A stretch of DNA of 64,000 bases. Source: Rutidosis leptorrhynchoides (Eukaryota; Streptophyta; Magnoliopsida; Asterales; Asteraceae). Within the stretch, counting starts at the first letter, position 1, and each line of letters starts with the position of its first letter. Below the pieces are notes generated by a model that saw only the letters and a list, made by a program, of their open reading frames with translations, did no database searches and was not told the DNA's origin. Positions 1-10,422 of the stretch are shown here, piece after piece. The stretch is from NCBI RefSeq assembly GCF_046630445.1, contig NC_092338.1:153250501-153314500 (forward strand), in the 5' to 3' direction. A program made the translations under genes and the position numbers.

Positions 1-436
1 AGGCCATTTCACTGCAAAATGTATATACAGATAAAAAAAGTTTGTGTATTAATTAATCTTGATACCTCAATGAGTGGCGTATATCGCATGCAAGACTTGG
101 ATAGAACAATTTGCTTCTAAAAGTCAAGCCGTTGGATAGTCAAGAAAGCCAAGAGAACTGGTTTTTCGGATTTGATAAAAACAAACCTCTAGTGGTCCCA
201 ATTACCTATCGCCCTTATTGTATACTCCGTATTAGCATTTTGCTAACGAGTGCATTTAAGGCATTATTAAGGTTTTCGTTAACGTGCCTAAAAGTATTCT
301 ATATTCCACTAACCGTCATTAAAAAGTCAATGTGTAACTGTCGTTAGCAAATCTCTTTATTTTATCATAGTCTATTTGTCTTATTATCACCGTTTATGTT
401 ACAAAATTACAAAGAGTCCGTTTGATATGTCAAAAA
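1..436. other. Unassigned AT-rich DNA
   Basis: I see no gene, inverted terminal repeat or retroelement motif in this stretch. A 78-codon open frame on the + strand has no recognisable motif and looks like chance. Confidence 0.5.
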
Positions 437-815
437 CACCACAAGAAAAAAAAGCTTTAGTGACAAGGGCTTTTTGATCACTAACCATACAAAAATGGTC
501 ACTAAGACAAATTAGTGATCAAAATTAGTTGGTCACTCTTCGTCACTATAGGTCCGTCACAAAATTTAATTAGAGACCAAAAAAATAAATTGGTCACTAG
601 AGTGACCAACTAATTGTGGTCACTAATATTAGTGACGAAAAAAAGTAGTCACTCTCACTTACTATTTGTGACCAAAAAATGATCACATTCTTGATGTTAA
701 TGACCACAACATGATCACAATTTAGAGACCAAAATGTGGTTAGAGACCGAAATATGGTCACTATTTTTCTATTAGAGACTAAAATATGGTCATCATTGTT
801 AATCCTCCATATTGA
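437..815. mobile_element. CACTA (En/Spm-like) transposon terminal fragment
   Basis: The left border reads CACCACAAGAAAAAAAAG, one base from the plant CACTA terminus CACTACAAGAAA. It is followed by about 350 bp packed with short direct and inverted copies of GGTCACTA/TAGTGACC and related GAGACC units, the usual subterminal transposase-binding arrangement of this superfamily. I could not find the opposite terminus (TTTCTTGTAGTG), so this is probably a one-ended or decayed non-autonomous copy. The right limit is set only by where the subterminal repeats fade out. Confidence 0.6.
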
Positions 816-912
816 CATAATATAATATGAATGATCATTTTATGCTAAATTCGTTACTGCATTCAATTAAAACTCAGCTATATATTCAACAAAAACAAGG
901 TGTTTCCAAAAT

Positions 913-1306
913 GGGTTAAAGTCAAAAATAGGCTACAAACTTACACAAATGTACCGATGTCACCCACAAACCCATTTCCGTCCTACTGTCGCCTACAAAC
1001 TTTCAGAAAATGTGCTAATATCAACATTTTATAGTTTTGACCTGTTACATACTAATTTTGACCTTTTATTTTTATTTTTATTTTTTTTTTAAGAATTAAG
1101 ATCCAATCCACGAACGACACGTGTTGATTTTAACCAGTTTAGCCGGTAGCAAGTCATTTTTGTTTACATTGGTATACTTTTTAAAAGTTTTTGTTTACAT
1201 TGGTACACTTTTTGAAAGTTTGTAGGCGACAGTAGGACGGAAATCAGTTTGTGGGCTACATCGGTACATTTGTGTAATTTTATAGCCTATTTTTGGCTTT
1301 AACCCT
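913..1306. mobile_element. Long-TIR MITE-like element, copy 1
   Basis: The ends are inverted copies of each other: GGGTTAAAGTCAAAAATAGG at the left and the complement of it, closing in GGCTTTAACCC, at the right. The arms extend about 100 bp each and include the CCTACTGTCGCCTACAAAC block. About 180 bp lie between the arms. A second copy in opposite orientation lies at 13066-13456. No convincing target duplication is visible, so the superfamily is open; the long arms would suit a Mutator-like foldback element. It truncates the coding start annotated at 1307-1446. Confidence 0.7.
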
Positions 1307-1446
1307 AAAAAAAACATTACATTAGTACTATTAATAAAACGTCGTGGGTTCCGTTGCACCCGAGTTCTTATAGGTGGGCTTTCTTCCTCTTCGTCGGACG
1401 AGGTGCTATCGAATAGAAAATCTAGACTAGCGGCTAAAAACTCCAT
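1307..1446 (-). pseudogene. Truncated first exon, possibly PIF/Harbinger transposase-like
   Basis: On the minus strand an ATG at 1446-1444 opens a frame of about 46 codons before the sequence runs into the long-TIR element. The peptide has an acidic, serine-rich stretch (DSTSSDEEEESPP) followed by a basic RTRVQRNPRRFIN. This resembles the N-terminal start of plant Harbinger-type transposase genes, where an acidic leader precedes an R-R-[FY]-[IL]-N-R motif. That comparison is from memory and weak, since only the N-terminus survives. The start is supported by a TATA box at 1545-1552, about 100 bp upstream, with an AT-rich leader between. The remainder of the gene is not seen in the window. Confidence 0.35.
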
Positions 1447-1544
1447 TTTTTGTTGATAAAAACGAAAGTGTTTATGTTTATATAAATTGAATTGATAAGT
1501 AGAAAGTATGAGAAATGTGTGAAATGAATGGTTAAATGTGTATG

Positions 1545-1552
1545 TATTTATA
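1545..1552 (-). promoter_or_regulatory. TATA box upstream of truncated exon
   Basis: Minus-strand TATAAATA sits about 100 bp upstream of the ATG at 1446. The spacing leaves room for a start site about 30 bp downstream and a leader of about 70 bp, as in ordinary plant genes. The LINE 3' end at about 1597 lies just upstream and would separate this core promoter from any distal elements. Confidence 0.4.
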
Positions 1553-1993
1553 GGAGGAAAAAATTGCAACGGCTACATCTCAACGGGTATAATACCTCCA
1601 CAACAACAAAACAACAACAATACCCCATCTAACGAAAGTGGGGTATGGGGGAGGTGAGTGTAGACAATCATTCCTCGTACCCTAGATTAGAAGGAAGTCA
1701 CTACTCCACCCGCGGGTATAGAACCCGCGCCTAGATAAGGTCGTCCCTCCCTCTACTCTAGCGCAAAAGAGATTGCTTCCTAAAGGACCTCCGGCCTGAA
1801 GAGCTCATAAGAACGAAATAGAGAGGGCAAATGATACGTACATGTACGAGTAATGAGCGCCTAGCAAGAAGCAACCATACACAGTAACCATAAAGGGGAC
1901 ACATATAGCAGTAATGCACAACAGTAGGGCAAAGAGCATGAATAAAATAGTGCACATAACCATTTAATTTCAGGTAGACATACAGACAAACAA

Positions 1994-1996
1994 AAT

Positions 1997-2061
<65 letters not shown>

Positions 2062-2075
2062 TATATATATATACC
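1994..2075. repeat. (TACATA)n / (TA)n microsatellite
   Basis: About twelve tandem TACATA units run into an alternating TA tract. They lie in the 3' UTR portion of the LINE, so either the repeat grew there after insertion or it belongs to the LINE 3' UTR. It creates the low-complexity tyrosine-rich frames on the minus strand, which are not genes. Confidence 0.9.
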
Positions 2076-2445
2076 CACCCACACAGACACACACATCGAT
2101 ATATATATACCACACGAAAGCATGAAAAAAAAAAAAACAAAAAACTCGTGCTTAAACATAAATACATATAGATATATTCGTAGATATATATACCTAGGTA
2201 CAGATACAAGACAGACAAACATACATACACCAATACATGCACTTAGATACATAGATACATATATAGATACAAACATATACATCGGTACATATATATAGCC
2301 TAAAAACATATACATAGATACAAAGGCATATAAACCATGTAGAGGGGTATAAATAGTGTGGTTATTGAATATCTGGTTATAGTTATATATGTAGTTGTAT
2401 AATAAAAGTAACTAACACAATGAAAAAAAAAAAAAAAAAAACAAC

Positions 2446-3343
2446 CTACTCAATAATTCTAATTCTACTCCTCCACAGGCTCCTATCAGAAGTCATGTCC
2501 TCCGTCAGTAGGAGCTCTTTCATGTCAAGCTTCAATCTATCCTCCATCCTACGTCTAGGTCTACCCCTTCTCCTTACGCCGCCAACGACGAGGGTCTCGA
2601 CTCTCCTAACTGGGGCTAAAAGTGGGCGCCTCCTAACATGCCCAAACCATCTAAGTCGTCATTCCCTAAGTTTGTTGATGATGTTCCCAACTTCCAATTT
2701 CTCCCTAAAAACTCCATTTGGTATCATATCTAGCATGGTCTTACCACACGTCCATCTAAGCATCCTCATTTCTGCCACCTCCATCCTTCTCTCTTGGGCC
2801 TTCGTCATTGGCCAACACTCTGATCCGTACAACATGGCTGGTCTAATTGCCACCTTAAAGAATTTACCTTTCAGTTTAAGTGGGACCTTCTTGTCGCACA
2901 ACACCCCTTTCGCAGCCCTCCACTTCAACCATCCTACTCGTATACGATGCGTCACATCCTCATCTATCCTTCCCGAAATGTGAAGCATCGAGCCTAAATA
3001 TCTAAAGGACTCTTGCAGGGGTAGAATCTGATCCCCAATTCTGATATCCACTATATCGTCGTGTTCCTCTTCGCCCCCCTTGAAATTGCATCTAAGGTAC
3101 TCCGATTTAAGTCTGCTAATCCGTAGGCCATTTGATTCTAAGGCGATCCTCCATTGCTCTAGCCTCCTGTTAAGCTCATCCTGAGAATCCGAAACTAATA
3201 CAATATCGTCGACGAAAATCAGGCACCATGGGATGTTGTCTTGTATCCTATGAGTCAACTCGTCTAGGATCAAAGAGAAAAGATAAGGGCTAAGGGAAGA
3301 TCCCTGATGTAAACCAACCTCTACCGGGAAAAACTCTGTGTTT
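2446..3343 (-). pseudogene. LINE ORF, C-terminal half of reverse transcriptase
   Basis: This continues the LINE open frame on the far side of the solo LTR. It begins with TEFFPVEVGLHQGSSLSPYL and the catalytic FVDDIVLVSDS box, then the RTE C-terminal region with YLGSMLH, GSECWPMTKAQERRMEVAEM and MLRWTCGKT. A TGA at 2659-2661 interrupts the frame; beyond it the reading continues through RLRWFGHVRRRP and an arginine-rich tail to a natural TAG at 2446-2448. The length and motif order match plant RTE LINEs. Confidence 0.85.
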
Positions 3344-3348
3344 CCTAC

Positions 3349-6300
3349 TGAAATGTCCCGTTCTTATTAATTAAAAACGTTCCATATTAATTGATTTCGT
3401 TGCGAGGTTTTGACCTCTATATGAGACATTTTTCAAAGACTGCATTCATTTTTAAAACAAACCATAACCTTTATTTCATAGATAAAGGTTTTAAAAAGCT
3501 TTACGTAGATTATCAAATAATGATAATCGAAAATATCCAGTTTACACACAACCATTACATAATGGTTTACAATACAAATATGTTACAACAAAATAAGTTT
3601 CTTGAATGCAGTTTTTACACAATATCATACAAGCATGGACTCCAAATCTCGTCCTTATTTAAGTATGCGACAGCGGAAGCTCTTAATAATCACCTGAGAA
3701 TAAACATGCTTAAAACGTCAACAAAAATGTTAGTGAGTTATAGGTTTAACCTATATATATCAAATCATAATAATAGACCACAAGATTTCATATTTCAATA
3801 CACATCCCATACATAGAGATAAAAATCATTCATATGGTGAACACCTGGTAACCGACATTAACAAGATGCATATATAAGAATATCCCCATCATTCCGGGAC
3901 ACCCTTCGGATATGATATAAATTTCGAAGTACTAAAGCATCCGGTACTTTGGATGGGGTTTGTTAGGCCCAATAGATCTATCTTTAGGATTCGCGTCAAT
4001 TACGGTGTCTGTTCCCTAATTCTTAGATTACCAGACTTAATAAAAAGGGGCATATTCGATTTCGATAATTCAACCATAGAATGTAGTTTCACGTACTTGT
4101 GTCTATTTTGTAAATCATTTATAAAACCTGCATGTATTCTCATCCCAAAAATATTAGATTTTAAAAGTGGGACTATAACTCACTTTCACAGATTTTTACT
4201 TCGTCGGGAAGTAAGACTTGGCCACTGGTTGATTCACGAACCTATAACAATATATACATGTATATCAAAGTATGTTCAAAATATATTTACAACACTTTTA
4301 ATATATTTTGATGTTTTAAGTTTATTAAGTCAGCTGTCTTCGTTAATAACCTACAACTAGTTGTCCACAGTTAGATGTACAGAAATAAATCGATAAATAT
4401 TATCTTGAATCAATCCACGACCCAGTGTATACGTATCTCAGTATTGATCACAACTCAAACTATATATATTTTGGAATCAACCTCAACCCTGTATAGCTAA
4501 CTCCAATATTCACATATAGAGTGTCTATGGTTGTTCCGAAATATATATAGATGTGTCGACATGATAGGTCGAAACATTGTATACGTGTCTATGGTATCTC
4601 AAGATTACATAATATACAATACAAGTTGATTAAGTTATGGTTGGAATAGATTTGTTAACAATTTTCACGTAGCTAAAATGAGAAAAATTATCCAATCTTG
4701 TTTTACCCATAACTTCTTCATTTTAAATCCGTTTTGAGTGAATCAAATTGCTATGGTTTCATATTGAACTCTATTTTATGAACCTAAACAGAAAAATTAT
4801 AGGTTTATAGTCGGAAAAATAAGTTACAAGTTGTTTTTGTAAAGGTAGTCATTTCAGTCGAAAGAACGACGTCTAGATGACCATTTTAGAAAACATACTT
4901 TCACTTTGAGTTTAACCATAATTTTTGGATATAGTTTCATGTTCATAATAAAAATCATTTTCTCAGAATAACAACTTTTAAATCAAATTTTATCATAGTT
5001 TTTAATTAACTAACCCAAAACAGCCAGCGGTGTTACTACGACGGCGTAAATCCGGTTTTACGGTGTTTTTCGTGTTTCCAGGTTTTAAATCATTAAGTTA
5101 GCATATCATATAGATATAGAACATGTGTTTAGTTGATTTTAAAAGTCAAGTTAGAAGGATTAACTTTTATTTGCGAACAAGTTTAGAATTAAGTAAACTA
5201 TGTTCTAGTGATTACAAGTTTAAACCTTCGAATAAGATAGCTTTATATGTATGAATCGAATGATGTTATGAACATCATTACTACCTTAAGTTCCTTGGAT
5301 AAACCTACTGGAAAAGAGAAAAGTGGATCTAGCTTCAATGGATCCTTGGATGGCTCGAAGTTCTTGAAGCAGAATCATGACACGAAAACAAGTTCAAGTA
5401 AGATCATCACTTGAAATAAGATTGTTATAGTTATAGAAATTGAACCAAAGTTTGAATATGATTATTACCTTGTATTAGAATTATAACCTACTGTAAGAAA
5501 CAAAGATTTCTTGAGGTTGGATGATCACCTTACAAGATTGGAAGTGAGCTAGCAAACTTGAAAGTATTCTTGATTTTATGAAACTAGAACTTTTGGAATT
5601 TATGAAGAACACTTAGAACTTGAAGATAGAACTTGAGAGAGATCAATTAGATGAATAAAATTTAAGAATGAAAGTGTTTGTAGGTGTTTTTGGTCGTTGG
5701 TGTATGGATTAGATTTAAAGGATATGAAATTTAGTTTTCATGTAAATAAGTCATGAATGATTACTCATATTTTTGTAATTTTATAAGATATTTCATGCTA
5801 GTTGCCAAATGATGGTTCCCACATGTGTTAGGTGACTCACATGGGCTGCTAAGATCTGATCATTGGAGTGTATATACCAATAGTACCTACATCTAATAGC
5901 TGTGTATTGTACGAGTACGAATACGGGTGCATACGAGTAGAATTGTTGATGAAACTGAACGAGGATGTAATTGTAAGCATTTTTGTTAAGTAGAAGTATT
6001 TTGATAAGTGTATTGAAGTCTTTCAAAAGTGTATAAATACATATTAAAACACTACATGTATATACATTTTAACTGAGTCGTTAAGTCATCGTTAGTCGTT
6101 ACATGGAAGTGTTGTTTTGAAACCTTTAGGTTAACGATCTTGTTAAATGTTGTTAACCCAATGTTTATAATATCAAATGAGATTTTAAATTATTATATTA
6201 TCATGATATTATCATGTATGAATATCTCTTAATATGATATATATACATTAAATGTCTTTACAACGATAATCGTTACATATATGTCTCGTTTAAAAATCAT

Positions 6301-6600
6301 TAAGTTAGTAGTCTTGTTTTTACATATGTAGTTCATTGTTAATATACTTAATGATATATTTACTTATCATAGTATCATGTTAACTATATATATATCCATA
6401 TATATGTCATCATATAGTTTTTACAAGTTTTAACGTTCGTGAATCACCGGTCAACTTGGGTGGTCAATTGTCTATATGAAACATATTTCAATTAATCAAG
6501 TCTTAACAAGTTTGATTGCTTAACATGTTGGAAACATTTAATCATGTAAATATCAATCTCAATTAATATATATAAACATGAAAAAGTTCGGGTCACTACA
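3349..6600 (-). mobile_element. Solo LTR of chromovirus family Z (copy A)
   Basis: The ends are TGAAATGTCCCG... and ...CGGGTCACTACA, a TG...CA pair, flanked by the 5-bp target duplication CCTAC at 3344-3348 and 6601-6605. In family orientation (minus strand) the LTR reads TGTAGTGACCCGAAC to CGGGACATTTCA. The same sequence occurs at 18454-21721 as the 3' LTR of a chromovirus (H), and in part at 17666-18453 and from 62313, which fixes its identity. No internal region is present, so this is the product of LTR-LTR recombination. At 3252 bp it is a long solo LTR. It sits inside the reverse transcriptase frame of the RTE LINE. Confidence 0.93.
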
Positions 6601-6605
6601 CCTAC

Positions 6606-8724
6606 CGTCGTACGTCCACGAGTCTTCGCCCCCTCGTACATATCTCTAATAGATCTTATATATCTACTTGGGACTCCCCTAGCATTAAGAGTCTTCCAAA
6701 TCAGCTCACGCGGGACACAGTCATAAGCTTTTTCCAAGTCTAAGAACGCCATGTGTAGGTTCTTTTGCTTTTCCCTATACTTCTCCATAAGGCTTCTAAC
6801 TATGTGAATCGCTTCCATCGACGAGCGTCCTGGCATGAAGCCGAATTGGTTCTCTGAAACCTTTGTCTCGCGTCTGAGCCTCGTCTCGATCACTCTTTCC
6901 TAAAGCTTCATAGTATGACTGAGTAACTTTATGCCTCTATAGTTACTACATAATTGCGCATCTCCCTTGTTCTTGTAAATGGGAATAACCTCACTGAGTC
7001 TCCATTCCATAGGCATATTTGCGCTTCTAAACATCGTGTTGAAAAGGTTTGTCAACCATCTAACCCCGTCACCTCCTAGGCACTTCCACGCCTCAATCGG
7101 AATTTGGTCTGGTCCTACTGCTTTGTTTCTCCCCATCTTTCGTAGGGCCAATCTAACTTCCTCCTGATTAATCCTCGTGCAGAAACAGTTGTTTTGAAAC
7201 TCCTGAACCTCGTGGGGTTCACCGTTCCGCTCTGGTCTTCCCCTACCGAAAAGGGATGCAAAATATTCTTCCCATCTTTTCCTAATAAGGTCTTCTCTCA
7301 CTATACTTTGCCCTGCTACATCCTTGATATATTTGATGTTACCTAAGTCCCTCCTTCCTCGCTCCCTAGCTTTGGCTATCCTATATATGTCAATAGCTCC
7401 CTCTTTAGAGTCTAGTTTTCTATATAAGTCTTCATATGCTTTGTCTTTTGCAATTGCTACGGCCTTCTTAGCTTCTCTTTTAGCTTCTTTATATCTTTCT
7501 TCTACCCTAGTTCTCTCTTCAGGTGTCCCTTCTCCAAGAGTAATGAGCTCCCTAAACCTCGTCTGCTTTAACGCGACTTTCGATTGGACAACGTCACTAA
7601 GCCACCACGACTCTCTTCTACTCTTATGGGCTCTCGATGTCCCTATAGCCACTCCTAAGGTCTCTTTTGCCACATCTCTGATAGTGGACACCATGCGATT
7701 CCATATCTGGTCTGCGTCCGTAGGGGCAACGTAATCCTCTTCTACACTCAATCTATTAACAACAATCGCTCTAAAAGTCTCCGCATTCGCTCCATAGAGG
7801 TTCTTCCAAAGGATTCTAGGTTGTACAGCCCTAGCCCTCCTGCCAACTCTTCCCCTAGTGACTAGGTCCATGACCAGCAATCTGTGCTAGGAGGAGCACG
7901 TCAAAGCTGGAAGGACCTTACAGTCCCTACATGTCCTAAGTTCCCCTTTACGAAGAAGCAAAAAGTCAATCTGGGTGTTGCGACTCCCGCTATGGAATGT
8001 GGCTAACTGAGCATCCCTCTTCTTGAAGAAAGAGTTTGCTACCACCAACTTGTGGGCAATGGCAAACTCAAGAATTGAGCGCCCCTCTTCATTTCTAGGA
8101 CCAAACCCAAAGCCACCATGGGCTCCCTCATAACCTTCTGCCTCCACTCCTATATGTCCATTCAGATCACCACCTATAATCAGTCGATGGTCGGCTGGGC
8201 ACCCCCTCACCACCTCATCTAACAATTCCCAAAAACTCTTCTTTTCCGCATCACCTAAACCCGCATGAGGTGCGTATGCACTAATGACCGTGAAAGTCTC
8301 CTCCTTAATAATTAAACTAACCGACATAATCATATCGCTAAACCTGCCCACGTCAACAACGTTATCTTTATGTAGTTTTCCTAAAAAGATACCTACCTCG
8401 TTCCGTGCTATCCTAGAACCCGAGTACCACAACTTATAGTCCTGAATCTCTATCGCCTCTTCACCCTTCCATCTAGTCTCTTGAACACACACTATGTCTA
8501 CCTTACTCTTAAGAAAGGTAACAACGGGCTCAATCCTCTTACCAGTCAAGGTTCATATATTCCAACTACCCACTCTAATCCTACCAACGGTGGCTACCCT
8601 ACAACCTCCTCTAACCCCGCTAGGCCTACCCGCCCCTAAAACAGGAGAACATGACCTCAAGTGACCATAACTATGCGAAGGATCTATATTACTTTGTGCA
8701 CTAAAAAGATGACCAAGTACAAGC
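6606..8724 (-). pseudogene. LINE ORF, endonuclease and N-terminal half of reverse transcriptase
   Basis: The frame runs open from about 8724. Endonuclease motifs are VGSWNI, VDIVCVQETRW (catalytic E), SAYAPHAG, LIIGGDLNGHIG (D and N) and QIDFLLLR. They are followed by a linker and the RT domain with GPDQIPIEAWKCLG, NYRGIKLLSHTMKL, QFGFMPGRS and HMAFLDLEKAYDCVPRE, which holds the first catalytic aspartate. In-frame stops lie at 8553-8555 (just after the GSWNI motif), 7887-7889 (where a Q is expected before HRLLVMDL) and 6900-6902 (where W is expected after LLSHTMKL). All three are single-base nonsense changes with the frame kept. The domain ends abruptly at 6606 where the solo LTR enters, between the LDLEKAYD and FVDD motifs. 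The role is target-primed reverse transcription of the LINE RNA; the product cannot be made. Confidence 0.85.
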
Positions 8725-8725
8725 T

Positions 8726-9108
8726 AAATAATATGAATAAGATAAATTCGTATAAATTGTAAATTATAATATTTAGAACTAAAAAGGATATATAAATGTA
8801 AGTTATACTATAATATAAATTACAACTAGGCGGTATATTAATAAAAGAATAATATATAATCCAATATAGTCAAATAGGAGAGAAAGAAAGGAAAAAAATA
8901 TATATATGTATATATAAGAAGAATTTATACCCAATGGAAAATACTTAATAAATTTATAAAAAAATCTATTAGATGGAAACTTAATATACTATAGCTACAA
9001 AAATATTACTCGTAATACGGGGAAAGCACAGGTTGTAAAGGCGTAAAAAAAAGACAAACAGCATAAAAGTTTAAGTTATGAAAACCAAATAGAAATTGTA
9101 CAGTAAGG
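8726..9108. other. AT-rich stretch beyond the LINE 5' end
   Basis: This is AT-rich sequence with no recognisable coding. It may include the undetermined 5' UTR of the minus-strand LINE, but I see no boundary or target duplication. Confidence 0.4.
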
Positions 9109-9720
9109 TTGGCTACAGAAAAGTTAGGTTATGGAGAAGAGAAATTTAAGGGTCAGAGAAAACAAACACAGCCTTACGAGGATGAAGGAGTTCCGGCAGC
9201 AGCGGCTCCCGACGGCAAAGAGGTAGCAGCAAACAGCGACTTAGCTAGGTTTCTGGATCGTGAGGACTTTTGTTACAGGCTCCGTTATATTACCTGCGAG
9301 AAAAAAAAATAAAAATGACCGGGAACTATTCCGGCGACCTGAGAGGCGGCGCGTGGTGGCGCGTTGCGAGAGGTTTGCCGGCGAAAGTTATACTCTCAGG
9401 TTCGGAAAATTGCTGCGATTTTGATGGTGCCGGTGACGGCTTCTAATTTGATCCAAGCTAAGAACAATTTAAGTTTAAATGTAATAGGTGGTTGTTTGCT
9501 TTTTGGGGTGGAGCAAGACAGAGAGAAAGAGACGTTAGAAGAGAGAGAAATACCTCCACCAATCAGAGAAATACACGTGTGCAACCCGCCCTTCCCTCAC
9601 CCCCGTGATCCGGCGACAAACGCCGCCGCACAAATGCCCACAACCGCCCATTTCCGGCGTTTGTGGTGGCATTTGTGGCGGCATACCGCGTTATCTATGG
9701 TCTAATGGGTTCACCGATCT
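9109..9720. other. GC-rich island, with a Tourist-like MITE end at its right border
   Basis: This block is markedly richer in GC than its surroundings and contains short open frames (for example 67 codons from 9109) with no motif I recognise. The right part holds an imperfect inverted repeat around CGCCGCCGCACAAATGCCCAC and GTGGTGGCATTTGTGGCGGC, which could form a hairpin. It ends in CTATGGTC followed by TAA at about 9704, the same end plus TAA flank seen in the MITE at 12139-12479. Part of the island may be the 5' UTR of the LINE (which reads leftward) and part a one-ended MITE. Both readings are inference. Confidence 0.35.
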
Positions 9721-10332
9721 CTATTTTTTCAACTCTTTGATTTTTTTCCCAATCTCAAACCCTAATTTCAGCCGCTCCATATCTTCATTCAAGTCTTTTC
9801 TACAAATCCTTGCCACTCTATCGGTAATTTCTTCTTTAATCTCGGTAATCTTTGACTGGAGCACGAATCGTTAAATAACATTATTATTCCATACATTCAG
9901 ATGTTCTATGTTCATGTTGAGAAGCTGATTCTGGTCATTAATTGATTACAATAGCTTATGCAACCATATATGTATTGATTCGTTATTAAGATAAATTTTC
10001 GTCATTTACATATGTTATCGTTCATTAAGTATGACTGCATTTGATGTATACAACTGTTATCATTTACATTATTTAGATATAAATAAATAAATGTTATCAT
10101 TTAGATATGACTGCATTTACAACTGATTATGTGTTAGATTGTTAACCTAGCCGAACTTAATTTTTATGCTATTTAAGTGTACCAGAAATCAAAAACTCTA
10201 CTAGCTGATGTGTTACGATACCATATATATTTATTTTCAGCTAGATTCAATCATTTGACTATTGTTTTCTTCAATTTTTTGCTGCATATAATGTGGTCTC
10301 TTAGAAAATGAATGTGAAAATGTTAGAACATA
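9721..10332. other. Unassigned AT-rich DNA
   Basis: No gene or element is recognised. A pyrimidine-rich tract followed by AAACCCTAATTTC near 9760 looks like a plant 5' leader, but no coding follows. Confidence 0.4.
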
Positions 10333-10422
10333 CATCTCATCAAACTATACAGTTTATTACAAGATGTTCTTAAGGTGTTTGATGAAATGCATGTTAGAAA
10401 AGATGTATTGTATACTGCAAGT
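10333..10422 (+). pseudogene. PPR-repeat-like coding scrap
   Basis: A short + strand frame reads HLIKLYSLLQDVLKVFDEM followed by HVRKDVLYTAS. The LIxLYS and the KVFDEM-x-VR-x-D blocks are in the order and spacing of a plant pentatricopeptide (PPR) repeat, in which LI..YS belongs to the first helix and A.KVFDEMP.R to the second. Nothing recognisable continues on either side, so at most this is one decayed repeat of a PPR pseudogene. Chance cannot be excluded at 30 codons. Confidence 0.4.

Larger units (their letters stand above)
1597..8725 (-). mobile_element. RTE-clade LINE, split by a solo LTR
   Basis: Read on the minus strand this is one non-LTR retrotransposon: an AP-type endonuclease, a reverse transcriptase of the plant RTE type, a 3' UTR of about 850 bp and a terminal TTG-rich tail at about 1597-1620. 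The 3' end includes a GTTTCCTAAAGGACCTCCGG block and a GGGGGAGGTGAG block, both familiar from plant RTE LINE tails. The element is interrupted at 3349-6600 by a solo LTR; without it the LINE is about 3.9 kb. Four in-frame stops (8553-8555, 7887-7889, 6900-6902, 2659-2661) but no frameshift are visible, so it is dead but fairly well preserved. The 5' end is uncertain; the open frame reaches about 8724. No target duplication was identified. Confidence 0.85.

Noticed and set aside
1758-2315. Long tyrosine- and cysteine-rich frames on the minus strand
   Set aside because: They are translations of the (TACATA)n and (TA)n microsatellite in the LINE 3' UTR.
5793-6026. A 77-codon frame (with the HVSHLTHVGTIIWQLA ending) shared by four LTR copies, also at 20914-21147, 18242-18475 and 62876-63109
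   Set aside because: Conservation follows from the copies being the same LTR family. The frame begins at TTG just after the TATA region and has no domain, so I treat it as LTR leader sequence.
9109-9312. 67-codon frame in the GC-rich island
   Set aside because: No domain and no supporting splice or promoter signals; GC-rich DNA opens frames by chance.
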